A DNA stretch of 8,584 nucleotides from Methanobacterium sp. (GCA_028682985.1 JAJRAE010000048.1:1-8584); one strand, 5' to 3'. Positions 1 through 6,240 are shown, numbered from the stretch's first letter. Translations and numbers: made by a program. The notes: generated by a model from the letters alone, not told the origin.

Positions 1-116
1 ACATCCAGTATGGATGTTACTGAGCCATCTGTGGTTAACAATATTTTCTGAGCACTGGAAAGTTTTCCCAACCTCTTTTCGATACCAGGGAGGGCATCAA
101 ACACTTTATTGGTCAT
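1..116 (-). CDS. DUF98 / chorismate lyase-like protein, N-terminal part (cut by window edge)
   Basis: Only the first 38 codons are present; the gene continues beyond position 1. The ATG at 116-114 directly follows the hacA stop codon (TAA then ATG, no gap). A GGAG ribosome binding site (minus strand of 125-128) lies inside the end of hacA, so the two genes are probably translated from one mRNA by coupling. The visible peptide includes LSSAQKILLTTDGSVTSILD. I recognise this as resembling the N-terminus of the archaeal DUF98 family, which includes chorismate pyruvate-lyase, the enzyme that makes 4-hydroxybenzoate for methanopterin synthesis in methanogens. That identification is from memory of the family. 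The catalytic part is outside the window, so function is inferred. What is certain is an open frame with a good start and ribosome binding site in the same direction as hacA. Confidence 0.6.
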   Translation of the reverse strand, partial: MTNKVFDALPGIEKRLGKLSSAQKILLTTDGSVTSILD

Positions 117-1364
117 TTATAATTCTCCTGGGCCTTTTATTTCTCCAGCGACTGCTGAGGAAGCCACCACAGCTGGATTTGCCAGGTAAATCTCCGAGTC
201 AGGATCACCCATTCTTCCAACGAAGTTTCGATTGGTGGTGGATATACAAACTTCGCCCTGGCCTAAAACACCCATATGTGCACCTAGACAGGGTCCACAG
301 CCCGGATTACATATTATTGCTCCGGCCTCCAGGAAGGTTTCTATTATTCCCTCTTTAAGGGCGTCCTGGTAAATTCTTTTAGAAGCGGGTACTATGATGA
401 GGCGCACATCTTCATGCACCTTGAAGCCTTTAAGCACATTAGCTGCCAGTCTGAGGTCTTCCAGTCGACCGTTGGTACATGAACCAATGAAAGCCTGATC
501 TATATCACCACCCTCCACCCGGGATAAGCCATATACATTGTCCACGTTATGGGGGCAGGCTATCTGGGGTTCCATTTCATCCACATCAAAGGAGTATTCT
601 CTTTCATAATTAGAGTCTTTATCGGAACGGAACACTTGAAAATCATTGATATTTCTGGCCTTTAAGTAATCAAGCACAGCCTGGTTGGGTTCCATTATAC
701 CATTTTTTGCCCCGCATTCTACTGCCATATTACACATGGTTAAGCGTCCTGGCACATCCATTTTTTCCACGGTTTTCCCAGTAAATTCCAGGGCCTGATA
801 GGTAGCGCCATATGATCCAATTTCGCTTATTATCTTCAAAATCAAATCTTTTGGTGTTACATATTCCTTGAATTCACCCTTAACATCTACTTTAAAGCTT
901 CCCGGTACCATGAGCCAGGTTTTACCGGTTGCGTATACCATGGCCATGTCGGTGGCCCCCATACCAGTGGCAAAGGCACCGAAAGCCCCATAGGTGCAGG
1001 TGTGAGAATCAGCACCCAGAACCACAGTTCCTGGCTTAATAAGTCCCTTTTCTGGTAGCACTTGATGACATATTCCTTCCCCATGGGCATATATCTTCTT
1101 TATCCCCTGGTTTCTGGCGAATTTTCTGGTAATCTTCTGAAATTCTGCTGATCCTATGTTGTTGGCCGGTATGTTATGATCAAATACAATCACAATTTTT
1201 TCGGGATCCCAAACCCGTTCTGCTATTTTTTCGAAGGTTTTAACAGTGGGGGGTGTGGTTCCATCATGGCTCATTGCCAGATCCACCTGTGCCTCAATTA
1301 TTTCATCAGGGTGAACTTCTTTGTTTCCCGATGCAAGGGCCAGTATTTTCTCTGTGATATTCAT
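117..1364 (-). CDS. hacA: Homoaconitase large subunit (methanogen HACN, aconitase family)
   Basis: A complete 415-residue protein, the usual length for archaeal HacA/LeuC large subunits. It carries the aconitase-family hallmarks: GADSHTC at 117-123, GSCTNGR at 294-300 (cluster cysteine C296), and PGCGPC at 354-359 (C356 and C359). These three cysteines are expected to bind the [4Fe-4S] cluster. With a separate small subunit, not in this window, the enzyme would interconvert homocitrate, homoaconitate and homoisocitrate and the longer homologues in the chain elongation to 2-oxosuberate for coenzyme B. Methanogens have two close paralogues, LeuC and HacA. The CNPGCGPCLGAH context and the aksA gene directly upstream favour HacA, but isopropylmalate isomerase cannot be excluded from this subunit alone. 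The ATG at 1364 has only a weak AGGGA upstream. The aksA-hacA gap is 90 bp. The next gene starts directly after its stop codon. Confidence 0.9.
   Translation of the reverse strand: MNITEKILALASGNKEVHPDEIIEAQVDLAMSHDGTTPPTVKTFEKIAERVWDPEKIVIVFDHNIPANNIGSAEFQKITRKFARNQGIKKIYAHGEGICHQVLPEKGLIKPGTVVLGADSHTCTYGAFGAFATGMGATDMAMVYATGKTWLMVPGSFKVDVKGEFKEYVTPKDLILKIISEIGSYGATYQALEFTGKTVEKMDVPGRLTMCNMAVECGAKNGIMEPNQAVLDYLKARNINDFQVFRSDKDSNYEREYSFDVDEMEPQIACPHNVDNVYGLSRVEGGDIDQAFIGSCTNGRLEDLRLAANVLKGFKVHEDVRLIIVPASKRIYQDALKEGIIETFLEAGAIICNPGCGPCLGAHMGVLGQGEVCISTTNRNFVGRMGDPDSEIYLANPAVVASSAVAGEIKGPGEL
125..128 (-). promoter_or_regulatory. Ribosome binding site of the DUF98-like gene, inside the end of hacA
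   Basis: On the minus strand, GGAG lies 8 nt before the ATG at 116-114 and within the last codons of hacA. Together with the TAA-ATG junction this supports translational coupling. Confidence 0.6.
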
Positions 1365-1454
1365 TTTTTATTCAGTCCCTATAAATGTTATTTTACTATT
1401 AGAAGTTTAAAAAGCATAATTTTTAACTAATCTATCCAAAAAAGGAGAATTTGT

Positions 1455-2630
1455 TTATAAATCCACTGGGCCGCGCACTGATCTTACAATTTCATTGAAA
1501 AGTTTATCATTTATGTATTTTCCTTTTTCCCGCTGTTTTTTTACTCTTTCAACAATTTTACAGAGTTCATCCCTGGACACCTCAATACCGCACTCTGTTA
1601 GTTTGGCTTTAACAGCTCGGCAGCCGGAATGTTTACCTAAAACAATCCTTCGATGATGGCCGATTAGTTCTGGTAAAAATGGTTCATAAGTTAATGGTTC
1701 TTCCAGGACGGCGTCCACATGTATTCCTGATTCGTGTCTGAACACGTTTCTTCCCACGATGGGTTTGTTATCTGGGATTTTCATATGGGTTAACTTTTCT
1801 GTAAGTTTGGACAGTTCATAGAATATTTTGATATTGAAATCCAGATCAACGTTGTATATCAGTTTCAGTGCCATAACCAGTTCTTCCAGGGGGGTGTTTC
1901 CTGCTCGTTCACCAATCCCATTAATGGTGGTTGATATGGCATTTGCCCCTGCTAAAAGTCCGGTTATGGAATTTGAGAGGGCCATTCCAAAGTCGTTATG
2001 GCAGTGCAGGGCTATCCCTATATTAAGTTCTTTCCTTAATTCACTAACCAAGTAGTTCATTCCCTGGGGGCTGATTGCGCCCACTGTATCTGCGATATGC
2101 ACCCGGTCAGCACCGTACTCTTCTGCCTTTTTGTAAAGTTTCTTCAGAAAATCAAGATCTGTTCGGGTGGCGTCTTCTGCTGAGAAGGCCACAAATAGGC
2201 CGTGATCTTTGGCGTGTTCAATGGAGCTCATACACACATTTAAGATTTCCTCTTTACTCATCTTCAGTTTATATTTTAGATGGAGGTCGGAGGTGCCCAT
2301 GAAGGTTATTATCCCGTCCACCCCGCAATCTATGGCGGTGTCAATGTCTTCTTTCTTGGTACGGGACAGTACCAGTATATCGGCATCCAGATCTTCACTT
2401 ACAATCTTTTTTATTGATCTTTTTTCTTCACTGGACACCACTGGAAATCCGGCTTCAATCTGATGAATTCTAAGTTTATCTAGTAATCTGGCTATTTTAA
2501 CCTTTTCTGCTGTTCTTAGACATACTCCGGGGGTTTGTTCGCCATCTCGTAAGGTAGTATCGTAAACAGTTATGTCCTTAGGAAACTTTAAATCAACTGA
2601 TTGGTTATAGGGGCTTACATAATATTCCAA
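1455..2630 (-). CDS. aksA: Homocitrate synthase AksA (coenzyme B biosynthesis)
   Basis: A complete 391-residue protein of the homocitrate/isopropylmalate synthase family. Its TIM barrel condenses acetyl-CoA with 2-oxoglutarate, and then with 2-oxoadipate and 2-oxopimelate, to start each round of chain elongation towards 2-oxosuberate. Visible motifs are YDTTLRDGEQ at 23-32 (substrate and metal residues R28 and D29), LHCHNDFG at 208-215 (metal ligands H209 and H211), GIGERAGNTPLEE at 238-250, and FRHESGIHVDAVLE at 297-310. The protein lacks the roughly 120-residue C-terminal regulatory domain of leucine-pathway LeuA and of CimA. Together with the neighbouring hacA this favours AksA. The start is TTG at 2630-2628, supported by AGGTGG seven bases upstream; no in-frame ATG lies near. 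It is preceded by a TATA-like box at 2701-2710 and followed 90 bp later by hacA. Confidence 0.92.
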   Translation of the reverse strand: MEYYVSPYNQSVDLKFPKDITVYDTTLRDGEQTPGVCLRTAEKVKIARLLDKLRIHQIEAGFPVVSSEEKRSIKKIVSEDLDADILVLSRTKKEDIDTAIDCGVDGIITFMGTSDLHLKYKLKMSKEEILNVCMSSIEHAKDHGLFVAFSAEDATRTDLDFLKKLYKKAEEYGADRVHIADTVGAISPQGMNYLVSELRKELNIGIALHCHNDFGMALSNSITGLLAGANAISTTINGIGERAGNTPLEELVMALKLIYNVDLDFNIKIFYELSKLTEKLTHMKIPDNKPIVGRNVFRHESGIHVDAVLEEPLTYEPFLPELIGHHRRIVLGKHSGCRAVKAKLTECGIEVSRDELCKIVERVKKQREKGKYINDKLFNEIVRSVRGPVDL

Positions 2631-2637
2631 ATTAAAT

Positions 2638-2643
2638 CCACCT
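2638..2643 (-). promoter_or_regulatory. Shine-Dalgarno site that fixes the aksA TTG start
   Basis: The minus strand reads AGGTGG, complementary to the CACCT part of the archaeal 16S rRNA 3' end, with 7 nt to the TTG at 2630. This decides the non-ATG start. Confidence 0.75.
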
Positions 2644-2700
2644 TTAATGTTAAATTATATCAAAACATAAGTTGTTGGTAAAAGAAATAATCGAATTAAA

Positions 2701-2710
2701 GTATATAAAT
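2701..2710 (-). promoter_or_regulatory. Probable TATA box of aksA
   Basis: The minus strand reads ATTTATATAC, a close fit to the methanogen TATA consensus. Transcription would begin about 25 nt downstream, near 2680, giving a leader of about 50 nt. A second weaker TATA-like stretch, GATATAATT, lies nearer the gene at about 2653-2661. No experimental start is known. Confidence 0.45.
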
Positions 2711-2758
2711 AATTTTCTTAGTGTATTTTCTATTGTGATGATTATTCATTTTTAGTTT

Positions 2759-2801
2759 GAATGGTAAATAATTTTGCTGATTTAATCAGAAAACACCATT
2801 C
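2759..2801. repeat. Nested inverted repeats at the 3' end of cyaB
   Basis: The outer arms GAATGGT (2759-2765) and ACCATTC (2795-2801) are perfect 7-bp complements. Inside them, CTGATTTAATCAG (2777-2789) is a 6+1+6 palindrome, extended by TTTT and AAAA flanks with one bulged base. The element starts at the cyaB stop codon and lies upstream of the aksA promoter. It could be a 3' RNA structure or terminator for cyaB, or a DNA operator. No strong T-run follows it, so the role is open. Confidence 0.45.
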
Positions 2802-3340
2802 TATTTTAATTCAAGTAATTCCAAGTACGACCTTCTTTCAAAACCTTCCTCTATTCCTAATATTTTGTATATTTTGTATATTTCCTGGATTATGTCCTGG
2901 TAATCTTCATCTTCCCCCATGCCTTTTTCTATTTCAACAAAATTACCCACCTGATATACTTTATCCAGAGTTATTATAAATTGATCCAGTAAATAACTTA
3001 TCCTGTCCTTTTTAATGGTTTTAACAGGACGAAAACCGATATTCTCCAGGATAGCAGCTGTTTTTTCGCGGTCATCTACCTCTACTTCAATTTCTCTGCG
3101 GGTTTTACTTTTATCATCCAGTTTTGCACCTTTATATGTTAATATATATTTGGATCCTTCTTTGCCGGGTATTTTCCTTATTCTTAAAGCTTCATCTGTC
3201 TCTGCATAGTCTCTATGGGGTGCGTTGTAGTAGACATCTTCCTGATGTTCTGATTTATCATAACTGGCTCCAATTTCATTAAGACGACTTTTTATACTAT
3301 GGAAATCATTTACATGGGCTTTTACTTCTACTTCCAACAT
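2801..3340 (-). CDS. cyaB: CYTH-domain protein, class IV adenylate cyclase (CyaB)-like
   Basis: A complete 179-residue single-domain CYTH protein, normal length for archaeal CyaB-like proteins. The diagnostic ExExK motif is at the very N-terminus (E3, E5, K7). Further charged positions typical of the triphosphate tunnel are R53 and R55, K70, the R81-R82-E83-x-E85 strand, K111 and R113, D126, and the VEIEKG strand at 135-140. CYTH proteins act on triphosphate substrates with Mg2+ or Mn2+. Members include CyaB-type adenylate cyclases, thiamine triphosphatases and inorganic triphosphatases, and the sequence does not tell which applies here. The cyaB label follows archaeal annotation practice. 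No clear ribosome binding site precedes the ATG at 3340. A TATA-like box at 3371-3379 would put the transcript start close to the ATG, so the mRNA may have almost no leader. Confidence 0.85.
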   Translation of the reverse strand: MLEVEVKAHVNDFHSIKSRLNEIGASYDKSEHQEDVYYNAPHRDYAETDEALRIRKIPGKEGSKYILTYKGAKLDDKSKTRREIEVEVDDREKTAAILENIGFRPVKTIKKDRISYLLDQFIITLDKVYQVGNFVEIEKGMGEDEDYQDIIQEIYKIYKILGIEEGFERRSYLELLELK

Positions 3341-3367
3341 TCTTATTATTCCGTTAAATTTTTTAAT

Positions 3368-3447
3368 TTTGATATAAATGAATTAGGAGTTATTTGTCTA
3401 ATTTGATATAAATGAATCATTTCAGTTTAGTATTGCTATAAATGAGT
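3368..3447. repeat. Three direct repeats of a TATA-containing motif upstream of cyaB
   Basis: The 16-mer TTTGATATAAATGAAT occurs exactly at 3368-3383 and 3402-3417. A degraded third copy (TTGCTATAAATGAGT) lies at 3433-3447. Spacing is about 34 and 30 bp, roughly three DNA helical turns. The copies fill nearly the whole gap between the unrecognised upstream gene and cyaB. On the minus strand each copy holds a TATA-like ATTTATA core. They may be regulator sites overlapping the cyaB promoter, or a local duplication. Confidence 0.6.
3371..3379 (-). promoter_or_regulatory. Probable TATA box of cyaB
   Basis: The minus strand reads ATTTATATC, centred about 35 nt before the cyaB ATG at 3340. This predicts a start site near 3350 and a leader of about 10 nt, consistent with the missing ribosome binding site. 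It lies within the first copy of the 16-mer repeat. Confidence 0.4.
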
Positions 3448-3851
3448 TATTTTACTTTTTTCTTGATATGGTTTCGGATATAGATTCGTGATTCTTCTAT
3501 CTGGGTAAGGTAATTGTTAACCAGGTCTTCAATTATCTCGTAGGCCGCGATATTGGCACGGCGCTCCTTTTTTAATGTTTTTTTCTTACGGAGTATATCA
3601 TCATCGGATTTTGTACGGCCAAACATGTTCTTCTTTTTGGAAAGTTCATCAATATCCTGTATCTTCTGCATATATTCCACCCTTAAATTCCTGATATCAG
3701 TATGCAGATTGAATTTTATTTTGTTCAGCACCTTTTCCAATTCATCAAGTTCAATCATGGTTTGCATAGCTCTCTGTAGAGAAGAGACGTCCACAACCAT
3801 GTCCTCAATACCTATTTCCGCAATCTGTCTGCGATAAATTTTAGGGTTCAT
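3447..3851 (-). CDS. Unrecognised helical, highly charged protein
   Basis: A 134-residue protein that I do not recognise. It has no signal peptide, membrane segment or cysteine motif. It is rich in Lys, Glu, Ile and Leu and looks almost wholly alpha-helical. A heptad-like hydrophobic pattern runs through about residues 22-75 (with LDELEKVLNKIKFNL at 35-49). A very basic stretch at about 87-98 (RKKKTLKKERR) follows, then a second helix at about 100-125 and a Lys-rich C-terminus (HIKKKVK). A helical bundle or coiled-coil dimer with nucleic acid or ribosome contact is possible, but this is inference from composition only. The ATG at 3851 has no clear ribosome binding site. A TATA-like box centred 28 nt upstream suggests a leaderless mRNA. 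It lies in the same direction as cyaB, 106 bp away. Confidence 0.75.
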   Translation of the reverse strand: MNPKIYRRQIAEIGIEDMVVDVSSLQRAMQTMIELDELEKVLNKIKFNLHTDIRNLRVEYMQKIQDIDELSKKKNMFGRTKSDDDILRKKKTLKKERRANIAAYEIIEDLVNNYLTQIEESRIYIRNHIKKKVK

Positions 3852-3873
3852 TATTCTCTACCATTCAAGTCTT

Positions 3874-3883
3874 AATTATATAG
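3874..3883 (-). promoter_or_regulatory. Probable TATA box of the 134-residue protein gene
   Basis: The minus strand reads CTATATAATT, centred about 28 nt before the ATG at 3851. That spacing fits leaderless archaeal transcription. Confidence 0.4.
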
Positions 3884-3981
3884 AAATCTTAGAATGTTAA
3901 TCCAATATAACTTTATACATTTTAATTAAATATAAATCGACATCAAATATTTTATTTTATTGGATAAAAAAACAATACACG

Positions 3982-3994
3982 ACAAATTTTTATA
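3982..3994 (+). promoter_or_regulatory. Probable BRE/TATA element of the glycosyltransferase-like gene
   Basis: ACAAA followed by TTTTTATA resembles an archaeal BRE plus TATA box. A start near 4018 and a leader of about 45 nt are predicted. The region between the divergent genes (3852-4063) is very AT-rich and holds other TATA-like stretches, for example AATATATTTT at 4041-4050, so the assignment is tentative. Confidence 0.35.
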
Positions 3995-4063
3995 GTTAGA
4001 AAATATTTTTTAAGTGTTTAGAATAAAATTTAAAGCATTGAATATATTTTATTGGTAGTTAAT

Positions 4064-5743
4064 ATGTTTAAAAACAGATGGACGAGATTTCTAAGCAGCC
4101 CTATATTCTTGATAGCAGTTATAACTACTATCTTAACTCTGTTCCTCTTGGAAAAACAGTTCTTTATTGGCGTGCCCTACTATGATGTGTATGTCTATCT
4201 TAACAATTCACTTCTTTATGCCGGAATATCGGTTGGTAATCTCAGCGTTATTTACTTATCTCCTTTAATGCCCTTTTTAACATCCCTGGTCTTTAGGACG
4301 GGCTATATATCTGCTGATATTTTATTTCTGCTGGATGGGTTTATATTTATATTGGGTGCTGTATTTTTATATTTACTATTAAAGGTGCGTTTCAATACTC
4401 CTGCCAGTTTTGCTGGTGTTTTAATATATCTCTCTTATCCCCTTACTATGGCTTGGGCAGTTTCGGGGGGTATTGATTTTCCAGGTGTTTCTCTATCTAT
4501 ATTAGCTATTTATATACTGGTAAAGGGCATTAATCATGATTCAAAACTTATTTATCTGGTTTTTCCATTATTTATATTGGCCTTCCTGGCACGGTATACC
4601 TCTGTGCTTTTAATTTTTCCAGTGGTTCTTTTCCTGCTCATAAACCAGAACAGGGCTCGAAACATTAAAAAATTAGGGATTGGGGTTCTTGCTGGTCTGG
4701 CGGTTATAATCCCCTTTCTATTATATATAATCTATAAACTGGGCAATTTGTATCCTATTATTAACATTTTCACCTCAACTCTGCTGGGCTCTGGTGCAAC
4801 TGTAAATGATTTGAGCTACAACCCGCTGAAACTTTATTTCCTAAATAATCTGTTGAATTATATATCAGTAGGTCCTTTAACCGGAATTTATGGAATCATT
4901 CAAAGCCCTTCTCGGGGAGATCCTACTATATTATCTTATTTAATAGGGGTATTGGTAGTTGTCGGACTGTTTATGTTTGTTTATCCCGGTATAAAGAACA
5001 GGTTAAAAATTTCAAAAATTTCCCGGATAACTACTATAAAAATGCTGATACTGTTGATTTTATTGATTATAGGTGTTTACAGCTTTTTTAATTCTTCTTA
5101 TTTGGTGGCTGAACTTATATTTCTGGCCATTCTCTACACACTCTATCATTTAGTTAAAAATGACAATCGGAATCAAAAATTAGACTTGTTATTCCTATCC
5201 TGGTTCGGCGCATTTTTTATTTTTCACAGTATTATGCCAATTAAGGAAGATAGATACTTTATAACCATGCTCCCATCCCTTACCTACTTCATAATACTTG
5301 GTTTAAACACATTTATAGATAAATTGATAATTAAATTCAAGAATAAAACCAAATTCAATAATGAAAATATTAAAACAGCCTTTTTACTGGGGATTGGTTT
5401 TCTATTACTATCCTATTCAACTGCAACGCTTATTGGGCATGTCAGTCAAGAGGGATATGGATTTTACATCCAATATGGCTGTGAATGGCTAAAAGAATAC
5501 GATCCACAATACCAGGATAAGGTGATCTATTCCAACTATGATCCAGCAGCCACCTGGTATCTTAAAAAGGAAGTTAAATTTGGTGTGCCACGTTTATACG
5601 TTGATTTAGAAGCTTTTTCCAATTATCTAAAAGGTGGGGGGGCAGATTACTATATAGATGCCTATTCAACCAGCTCACCAATACCGGGCTATCATATAAT
5701 ATTCAGCAGGGAAACAGTAACTATATATCAGAAGAATTTTTAA
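4064..5743 (+). CDS. Polytopic membrane protein, probable GT-C (ArnT/PMT-like) glycosyltransferase
   Basis: A 559-residue integral membrane protein with about a dozen hydrophobic segments up to residue 460, then a soluble C-terminal part of about 100 residues. Features of lipid-linked-sugar GT-C enzymes are a first helix (13-30) followed by an external loop with YYD (D41, the candidate catalytic Asp), the loop SGGIDFPG at 134-141, ARYTS at 176-180, and MPIKEDRYF at 391-399 opening a late membrane segment. Known GT-C enzymes transfer sugars from polyprenyl phosphates on the outer membrane face. Here the substrate is unknown; cell-surface glycan or lipid modification is inference. The frame can open at TTG 4052, but ATG 4064 is preferred because it is a normal start codon with a weak GGTAG upstream. 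The gene stands alone, divergent from the 134-residue protein gene. Confidence 0.75.
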   Translation: MFKNRWTRFLSSPIFLIAVITTILTLFLLEKQFFIGVPYYDVYVYLNNSLLYAGISVGNLSVIYLSPLMPFLTSLVFRTGYISADILFLLDGFIFILGAVFLYLLLKVRFNTPASFAGVLIYLSYPLTMAWAVSGGIDFPGVSLSILAIYILVKGINHDSKLIYLVFPLFILAFLARYTSVLLIFPVVLFLLINQNRARNIKKLGIGVLAGLAVIIPFLLYIIYKLGNLYPIINIFTSTLLGSGATVNDLSYNPLKLYFLNNLLNYISVGPLTGIYGIIQSPSRGDPTILSYLIGVLVVVGLFMFVYPGIKNRLKISKISRITTIKMLILLILLIIGVYSFFNSSYLVAELIFLAILYTLYHLVKNDNRNQKLDLLFLSWFGAFFIFHSIMPIKEDRYFITMLPSLTYFIILGLNTFIDKLIIKFKNKTKFNNENIKTAFLLGIGFLLLSYSTATLIGHVSQEGYGFYIQYGCEWLKEYDPQYQDKVIYSNYDPAATWYLKKEVKFGVPRLYVDLEAFSNYLKGGGADYYIDAYSTSSPIPGYHIIFSRETVTIYQKNF

Positions 5744-5792
5744 CAGAAGTCCTTGAACATGATTAACAATTAAGATAAAATAGGGGGTTAAA

Positions 5793-5798
5793 TTTTTT
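5793..5798 (+). terminator. T-run downstream of the glycosyltransferase-like gene
   Basis: Six T residues lie 50 nt after the stop codon, with no strong hairpin before them. Oligo-T tracts can end archaeal transcription, but this is weak evidence in AT-rich DNA. Confidence 0.25.
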
Positions 5799-5846
5799 GT
5801 AGAATATGTGGATAAAAGGTTTTAAGAAATGAAATCAATGGATAAA

Positions 5847-5890
5847 AATCAATTTAAAAAAGTGTAAATATGATAATGTTTAAATTGATT
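5847..5890. promoter_or_regulatory. Operator-like perfect 12-bp inverted repeat around a putative TATA box
   Basis: AATCAATTTAAA (5847-5858) and TTTAAATTGATT (5879-5890) are exact reverse complements separated by 20 bp. Between them is a TATA-like stretch, GTAAATATG (5864-5872), about 30 nt before the strong Shine-Dalgarno site of the 54-residue protein gene. The arms would cover the BRE side and the transcription start side of the promoter, as expected for a repressor operator. A transcribed hairpin is the alternative reading. Confidence 0.5.
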
Positions 5891-5902
5891 AATAGAACTT
5901 TT

Positions 5903-5912
5903 AGGGAGGTGA
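5903..5912 (+). promoter_or_regulatory. Near-perfect Shine-Dalgarno sequence of the 54-residue protein gene
   Basis: AGGGAGGTGA matches the full archaeal 16S anti-Shine-Dalgarno sequence apart from one base and stands 4 nt before the ATG at 5917. It is the strongest ribosome binding site in the window and is the main support for this short gene. Confidence 0.85.
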
Positions 5913-5916
5913 AGAA

Positions 5917-6081
5917 ATGGTTGAAAAACAACAAGCAAGTGGTGGATCATTGGTGGGAGTTGCAATTATAATCTTAATTCTGTTCTTATTATTCCCAGCA
6001 TTCACAGCTTGGCTTATTTGGGTATTAATTATATGGATGTTAATCATTGGTATAATTGGACTATTTATGGGAGGAGATTAA
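5917..6081 (+). CDS. Small membrane protein (54 residues), unrecognised
   Basis: A short open frame of 54 codons ending in TAA, preceded by the near-perfect Shine-Dalgarno AGGGAGGTGA. The protein has a short polar N-terminus (MVEKQQASGG), then two closely spaced hydrophobic helices at about 12-28 (VGVAIIILILFLLFP) and 31-50 (containing three Trp and many Ile), ending MGGD. It should form a two-helix membrane hairpin or one kinked segment. There is no signal cleavage site, cysteine or catalytic motif, and I do not recognise a family. It has its own promoter-like region with a 12-bp inverted repeat and appears monocistronic; a T-run follows. Such small proteins can modulate membrane complexes or respond to stress, but nothing here shows a partner. 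The existence of the gene is well supported; its function is unknown. Confidence 0.85.
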   Translation: MVEKQQASGGSLVGVAIIILILFLLFPAFTAWLIWVLIIWMLIIGIIGLFMGGD

Positions 6082-6099
6082 TTATAATCCCTTCACATC

Positions 6100-6105
6100 T
6101 TTTTT
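6100..6105 (+). terminator. T-run after the small membrane protein gene
   Basis: Six T residues occur 18 nt after the stop codon in CACATCTTTTTTAAC. This is a plausible archaeal oligo-U termination site. Confidence 0.35.
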
Positions 6106-6193
6106 AACTAAATTAAATATGTTGTTATTTTCTCTATAAATTTAACAAACTTATTTCATCAAAAAACCCTAAATTAACAGCTATAATTGCATA

Positions 6194-6240
6194 AAATAAG
6201 AATGGATTTGAATTACAAAAAATTAATCTTGTTCTTATTT
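6194..6240. repeat. 9-bp inverted repeat in the intergenic region
   Basis: AAATAAGAA (6194-6202) and TTCTTATTT (6232-6240) are exact complements with a 29-nt spacer. In such AT-rich DNA this may be chance. Confidence 0.3.

Noticed and set aside
1..17. Palindrome ACATCCA-GTA-TGGATGT at the window edge
   Set aside because: It lies inside the coding region of the DUF98-like gene, encodes the family-like TSILD stretch, and is probably a coincidence.
14..358. 114-codon plus-strand open frame opposite hacA and the DUF98-like gene
   Set aside because: It overlaps the highly conserved C-terminal end of HacA on the other strand and crosses the junction to the next gene. No ribosome binding site or family resemblance was seen.
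1365..1454. Separate promoter for hacA in the 90-bp gap after aksA
   Set aside because: The only TATA-like stretches are weak or too close to the ATG. Read-through from aksA is equally likely, so no promoter is called.
1828..2463. Overlapping plus-strand open frames opposite aksA
   Set aside because: They are shadows of the conserved AksA barrel, with no independent support.
4052..4063. TTG start for the glycosyltransferase-like protein (4 extra residues)
   Set aside because: An ATG follows four codons later, and no ribosome binding site precedes the TTG, unlike the TTG starts of aksA and serB.
5809..5847. TGGATAAAA repeated at 5809-5817 and 5839-5847
   Set aside because: Only 9 bases in AT-rich DNA, no third copy and no clear relation to a promoter.
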